Source: an uncultured Selenomonadaceae bacterium (GTDB lineage: Bacteria > Bacillota > Negativicutes > Selenomonadales > Selenomonadaceae). Taken from it: a stretch of 64,000 bases of DNA. The notes beneath the pieces are model-generated. The model was not told the DNA's origin. It ran no database searches and saw only the letters and a list, made by a program, of their open reading frames with translations. Shown piece after piece: positions 61,788 to 64,000 of this stretch (its first letter is position 1; the number at the start of each line of letters is the position of its first letter). The stretch lies in contig CACYXR010000011.1 of NCBI GenBank assembly GCA_902778455.1, positions 1 through 64,000 of the forward strand. Reading direction: 5' to 3'. The position numbers were made by a program, and so were the translations under genes.

Positions 61788-63608
61788 ATGAATCGTTTGA
61801 AATTTTCAGGATCGTGGAAGAAAAGGCTGGCGGCGTCCTTGCTGCCTCTTTCCGTGCTGTTGGCGGCGCCTGCGGACGTCCTTCCTCAGACCGGGCAGAG
61901 TCTCGTCAGTGCCGCAGCGGCGATGGAACAAGAGACGGAGGGACGGGAATTGAGTGCGACGGAAGAGCAGCCGAAGGCGATCCATGAGGCGAAGGAACTG
62001 TTGAGAGCGCAATACGGCGAGAACAGACAGATCACCGACGGAAATTATGACAAAGCACTGGCCGTCAAGTGCGTAAACGGCACCTTCGTCGGCAGGAAGA
62101 CGGAGAATATCATCGCGTACAGGGGCATTCCCTTTGCCGGCAAACCGCCCGTCGGGGAACTGCGCTGGAAAGCGCCGGTGGACGTCGTGGCCGACGACGG
62201 TATATATGAGGCGTATTACAATGCGAAAAGCGCTTACGGGAATGAGCAGTTGGAAACAGGTTCTCTTTTCTATCAGGATGAAGACTGCCTGTATCTGAAT
62301 ATATGGAAGGCGGATGAAGCGTCTTTGTCGGCGGACGCAAAAGCGGCGCATCCGGCGCCTGCGTCCGCACTAGCGCATCCATGCGCGTCGAAGAAGCCGG
62401 TCATGGTTTGGATCCACGGCGGCGCTTTTGAGGCGGGCGGGACGGTGGACCCGATGTTCGACTGCCACGATTTCGTGAAAGAGAACCCGGACGTCATCGT
62501 CGTCACCATCGCATATCGGCTCGGACCTTTCGGTTTCCTGCACCTGTCCCACCTGCCGGACGGCAAAGATTACCCGGACGCGCAGAACCTGGGGCTCATG
62601 GATCAGATGATAGCTTTGAAGTGGGTGCATGAAAACATCGCGGGCTTCGGCGGCGATCCCGGCAATGTGACCATCTTCGGCGAGTCCGCCGGCGCCGCAA
62701 GCTGTACCCTGCTTCCGCTGATGAAAGGCTCCCATGCGTATTTCAAGCGGGTCATTGCCCAGAGCGGTTCCCCGAACCAGACGAGATCCGCCGAAGAAGC
62801 CGCCGGCTGCACGAATGAACTGATGGAAATCCTCGGCTGCAAGACCGCTGCCGATTTGCAGAAGGTCGACGCCCGGAAGATTTTCGAGGCGTCAGCCGTG
62901 CTTTCGATGCGTCAATTCCCGGAAAGGGACGGAAGCCATTTGCCTTTGGATACCTATGAGGCATACGCGAACGGCGCAGCGAAGGATATAAATATTCTTC
63001 AGGGCTGCAACAAAGATGAATTTGACTTTTTCGTGAGCGGCTTCGGCGTGGAAGGGTTCCAACAGTGGGCCGCCGAACGCAAGGCGAGGGGGCTTGGCAA
63101 GCTGTCGGATGAGGAGAAAAAGCTTATCGAGAGCTTCCAAAGTGATATCAAGGGAGAAAGCTGGGAACGGGACAGCCGTCTGTTCAGCCAGGTCTGGTTT
63201 ATAGCGCCGGTATTCAGGCTGTCGGAGGCCCAGACGAAGGCCGGCGGTAAATCGTACACCTATTATTTCACGCCGGAATCTTCGGTTCCGATCATAAAAT
63301 GCGGACATTCGATCGAGCTTGCGTCCGTATTCAATCACCCGGAGATGACCGGCGACACGGGGAGAGTCTTTGACGCAGCCTTCTCAAAGACCATGCGCAG
63401 GATGTGGGTCCAGTTCGCCAAGACTGGCAATCCGTCGCTGAGCGCGGACATCTCCCCGGACGGCAAGGCGAAGGAGTGGCCGCTTTACGACTTGAAGGAC
63501 AGGAAGGTGATGGTGTTGGACGAGTTCAACATCCATCCCGAAAAAGAATCCGAGAGAAAGATCGTGGATTGGGACAGAACCTATTTCCTGACCAAAACGA
63601 TGTTCTGA
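61788..63608 (+). CDS. Secreted type-B carboxylesterase (PnbA family)
   Basis: 606 aa. An N-terminal signal peptide or anchor (MNRLKFSGSWKKRLAASLLPLSVLLAAP) is followed by a helical linker and the esterase domain from about residue 75. Catalytic Ser is in TIFGESAGAASC, Glu in CNKDEFDFF, His in IIKCGHSIELASVF; the oxyanion loop is VWIHGGAFEAG. It hydrolyses ester bonds outside the cytoplasm. ATG 61788 is fixed by GGGAGGT about 9 bases upstream. It shares fold but little sequence with the cytoplasmic esterase at 59034. Confidence 0.85.
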   Translation: MNRLKFSGSWKKRLAASLLPLSVLLAAPADVLPQTGQSLVSAAAAMEQETEGRELSATEEQPKAIHEAKELLRAQYGENRQITDGNYDKALAVKCVNGTFVGRKTENIIAYRGIPFAGKPPVGELRWKAPVDVVADDGIYEAYYNAKSAYGNEQLETGSLFYQDEDCLYLNIWKADEASLSADAKAAHPAPASALAHPCASKKPVMVWIHGGAFEAGGTVDPMFDCHDFVKENPDVIVVTIAYRLGPFGFLHLSHLPDGKDYPDAQNLGLMDQMIALKWVHENIAGFGGDPGNVTIFGESAGAASCTLLPLMKGSHAYFKRVIAQSGSPNQTRSAEEAAGCTNELMEILGCKTAADLQKVDARKIFEASAVLSMRQFPERDGSHLPLDTYEAYANGAAKDINILQGCNKDEFDFFVSGFGVEGFQQWAAERKARGLGKLSDEEKKLIESFQSDIKGESWERDSRLFSQVWFIAPVFRLSEAQTKAGGKSYTYYFTPESSVPIIKCGHSIELASVFNHPEMTGDTGRVFDAAFSKTMRRMWVQFAKTGNPSLSADISPDGKAKEWPLYDLKDRKVMVLDEFNIHPEKESERKIVDWDRTYFLTKTMF

Positions 63609-63670
63609 GACATTATTTGCTGAAGCAACCTGGCGCAAGCGCCCTCGGGGGAAGGCAAGATGAGCGAATT

Positions 63671-63838
63671 TTAAGGAAGCACTGATTAAGTCAAGTCGTG
63701 GCCCTGTCGAGGGATTTTTTCGTCAGGCAAGGAAAAGTGCTCGAAGTCGTAGCAGAGCTACGTCGAGAGCACTTTGACGCAGCATGACGGAAAAAGACCC
63801 GTCAGGGGCGCGGCGGGACTTATTCAGTGCTTCCTTAA
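63671..63838. mobile_element. 168-bp palindromic MITE-like element
   Basis: Ends are perfect inverted repeats, TTAAGGAAGCACTGA...TCAGTGCTTCCTTAA, and the inner sequence is complementary almost throughout (AAGTGCTCG..GTAGCAGAGC region near the middle; GACTTA/TAAGTC near the ends). The whole folds into one long hairpin. It codes for nothing. This is the form of a non-autonomous transposable element; a partner transposase would be elsewhere. Between 63609 and 63670 is only a half of a GC-rich palindromic repeat. Confidence 0.75.
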
Positions 63839-63936
63839 TGGTCGAAGAAATAAACAGGAAGGATTCGTCTTGGGTTATACATTTGGGAAGTTTGAGTATC
63901 TATATTTGACAAAGTTTGAAAAAAGGAGACGGATGT

Positions 63937-64000
63937 ATGCAAGAGTCAATGATAGACGTCTGTTTCGTTTCGATGCCGTTCTCCGACGTCACGATGCCTT
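63937..64000 (+). CDS. Start of a RiPP-maturation radical SAM protein (partial)
   Basis: Only the first 21 codons are in the window: MQESMIDVCFVSMPFSDVTMP. The VCFVSMPFSDVxxP pattern matches the start of radical SAM enzymes of the RiPP maturation family with an N-terminal B12-binding-like domain. ATG is set by AAAAAGGAGAC upstream. Its position after Nif11-leader genes makes it the likely peptide-modifying enzyme. The CxxxCxxC motif is beyond the edge. Confidence 0.55.
   Translation, partial: MQESMIDVCFVSMPFSDVTMP

Overview
The window looks like chromosomal DNA from a flagellated member of the Negativicutes, probably a Selenomonas-like genus. It has an outer-membrane type flagellum (flgH L-ring and flgI P-ring genes) and an RND efflux pump. 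It also has Firmicute-type features: an mbl-flgF-flgG arrangement, a ComFB protein, a SpoIVB-type S55 peptidase, a holin-like type I toxin and consensus parS sites. The taxon is inferred from this gene mix; there is no rRNA here to confirm it. Two parS sites, plus the SRP RNA and a tRNA-Ser gene, suggest the window lies in the origin-proximal part of the chromosome.

Layout: 1-7.1 kb is a run of transporters (two DASS/MatC-like carriers, a TauE/SafE permease, an MFS exporter, an Na+/solute symporter), with a small type I toxin-antitoxin locus at about 2 kb and parS sites at 5.5 and 7.1 kb. 7.2-8.8 kb holds an orphan RelB-like antitoxin sitting in the ghost of a duplicated symporter gene, a vapBC pair with its operator, and an Xre repressor. 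The Xre-type operators lie at the head of a 10-kb accessory operon (9.0-19.5 kb). That operon encodes two secreted ankyrin proteins, a LemA protein, four zinc-ribbon membrane proteins, three small secreted paralogs and one more secreted protein. I know of no description of this set as a system.

19.7-27.1 kb has a TetR regulator, a universal stress protein, a broken ABC exporter (permease plus 5'-truncated HlyD) and an intact RND adaptor/pump pair without an outer-membrane channel. 27.2-34.8 kb has a DUF4143 AAA protein with a large inverted-repeat operator, then mbl and the rod/ring genes flgF, flgG, flgA, flgH, flgI and flgJ. 34.9-42.6 kb is mostly housekeeping: gpsA, tcdA, an RNase H with a viroplasmin-type domain, SRP RNA, tRNA-Ser(GGA), comFB, a NAGPA-type protein and an S55 peptidase.

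42.7-58 kb is signalling: CheY, a CheX-like protein, a large hybrid kinase, a REC-HPt protein, a REC protein and a FIST-containing kinase that has lost its ATPase domain. These are followed by a FliD-C-like protein, serA, an MCP and a membrane diguanylate cyclase. 58.2-64 kb is a probable RiPP locus: two Nif11-leader precursor peptides with short Cys-rich cores, two type-B carboxylesterases (one cytoplasmic, one secreted), a secreted deoxyribosyltransferase-fold protein, a 168-bp palindromic mobile element, and at the window edge the first 21 codons of what looks like a RiPP-maturation radical SAM enzyme. Repetitive palindromic elements of at least two types are scattered between genes.
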